Origin: Actinoalloteichus fjordicus
GTDB lineage: Bacteria; Actinomycetota; Actinomycetes; Mycobacteriales; Pseudonocardiaceae
Direction: 5' to 3'
Length of the DNA: 64,000 nt
NCBI RefSeq assembly: GCF_001941625.1
Contig: NZ_CP016076.1
Coordinates: 806,001 to 870,000 of the forward strand
The notes below the pieces were generated by a model. It did no database searches. It had not been told where the DNA came from and saw only the letters and a program-made list of their open reading frames with translations. The position numbers and the translations under genes were made by a program. The stretch's first letter is position 1, and every line of letters begins with the position of its first letter. Below, one piece after another: positions 63,395-64,000 of this stretch.

Positions 63395-64000
63395 TCAGGC
63401 GTACAGCACCAGCCAGATCGCCACGTAGTGGCAGAGGGCCGCGACGACCGTCGTGGCGTGGAAGAACTCGTGATAGCCGAACACCGACGGCCAGGGGTCC
63501 GGCCAGCGAGTGGCGTAGAACACCGCGCCGACCGTGTAGAACACCCCGCCGACGATCAGCAGTACGAGCGCCGCGACCCCGGCGTTGGCCCCGATCTCGG
63601 GCATCACGAAGACCGCGACCCAGCCGAGCCCGATGTAGATGGGCACGCCCACCCACCGTGGCGAATGCGGCCACAGGAGCTTCAGCGCGACGCCTGCCGC
63701 CGCGCCGCCCCAGATCACCGACAGCACGATGACCCCGGTTCCGGGGGACAGCGCCAGGAAGGCGAACGGTGTGTAGGTGCCCGCGATGAACAAGAAGATC
63801 ATCGAGTGATCGAGACGCTTCATCCACGCCCGGCTCGACGCGCTCGACCAGTGGCGTCGGTGATACAGCGCGCTGACGCCGAACAGACCGAGGACGGTCA
63901 GCACGTAGATGGTCACCGATACCGCTGCGCGTCCGGAGACCGTCGCCGCAGCCATCACGATGAGCGTGCTGCCCGCGAGCAGTGCGGTGAAGAAGGACCA
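63395..64000 (-). CDS. Hemolysin III family membrane protein (5-prime end beyond the window)
   Basis: Seven-helix TrhA/hemolysin III (PAQR-like) protein. GVSALYHRRHW, RLDHSMIFLFIAGTYTP and YHEFFHATTVVAALCHYVA contain the conserved His and Asp residues of the metal-binding site. Translation continues without stop from the internal GTG 63958 to the window edge as WSFFTALLAGSTLIV, the expected first helix, so the gene is truncated by the window at its start. It matches Rv1085c in the conserved block. Confidence 0.92.
   Translation of the reverse strand, partial: WSFFTALLAGSTLIVMAAATVSGRAAVSVTIYVLTVLGLFGVSALYHRRHWSSASSRAWMKRLDHSMIFLFIAGTYTPFAFLALSPGTGVIVLSVIWGGAAAGVALKLLWPHSPRWVGVPIYIGLGWVAVFVMPEIGANAGVAALVLLIVGGVFYTVGAVFYATRWPDPWPSVFGYHEFFHATTVVAALCHYVAIWLVLYA

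Overview
The window is GC-rich throughout, its genes mostly end codons in G or C, starts are often GTG, and there are long runs of ATGA/GTGA-coupled genes. It encodes a mycothiol-conjugate amidase (Mca), DUF397/Scr1-type regulators, WXG100-type proteins and Tat lipoproteins. This points to a filamentous actinomycete, most likely Pseudonocardiales; genus is inference only. TTA codons are rare and, where I looked, sit mainly in accessory genes.

Layout. 0-6.3 kb: type-5 uracil-DNA glycosylase, then a coupled DUF4129 / small membrane protein / MoxR ATPase / DUF58 / membrane protein operon. 6.3-9.6 kb: type-II NADH dehydrogenase, a two-gene locus of a 39-aa peptide plus an MvdD-like ATP-grasp ligase (graspetide-like), and a tRNA with anticodon UAA but a short variable loop. 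9.8-15.5 kb: GT87 glycosyltransferase, class-F-like sortase with a pilin-like surface protein, and a Bax-inhibitor-1 family protein.

15.6-22.5 kb: thiolase, SGNH hydrolase, cystathionine beta-synthase, proline/glutamine-rich membrane protein and cystathionine gamma-synthase. This order, continued by greA, DUF4307, mca, a small membrane protein, a thioredoxin-domain protein and hemolysin III at 49.7-64 kb, matches the Rv1074c-Rv1085c order I recall from Mycobacterium tuberculosis. The 27 kb between metB and greA, and the 8 kb between the mca partner and the thioredoxin-domain gene, are therefore largely lineage-specific cargo.

The cargo has several parts. (a) An IclR regulator, an M23 peptidase and an arabinan/arabinoside utilisation locus: alcohol dehydrogenase, U32-like protein, Tat-type solute-binding lipoprotein, two permeases, secreted GH43 arabinanase, GH51 arabinofuranosidase and a GalD-like sugar-acid dehydratase. 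Four dyads of form YCGA-N4-TCGR lie upstream of the IclR gene and in the divergent dehydrogenase/U32 promoter, suggesting one regulon. (b) A Scr1-type XRE regulator with two tandem DUF397 proteins, divergent from a chain of five overlapping small unknown genes behind a possible leader peptide. (c) A Ser/Thr kinase next to a decayed 1.4-kb stretch. (d) SMP-30 lactonase and threonine deaminase. (e) A WXG100 / DUF1023 hydrolase / membrane-anchored protein trio, probably type VII secretion related. (f) hppD with a divergent Lrp/AsnC regulator and three matching operator half-sites. The second cargo block holds the Hen1-Pnkp RNA-repair pair, a Phd/RelE-like toxin-antitoxin pair, a spermidine-synthase-like gene, a frameshifted LLM oxidoreductase and an HxlR regulator.

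Functional assignments rest on motifs and remembered family architecture; no database search was run.
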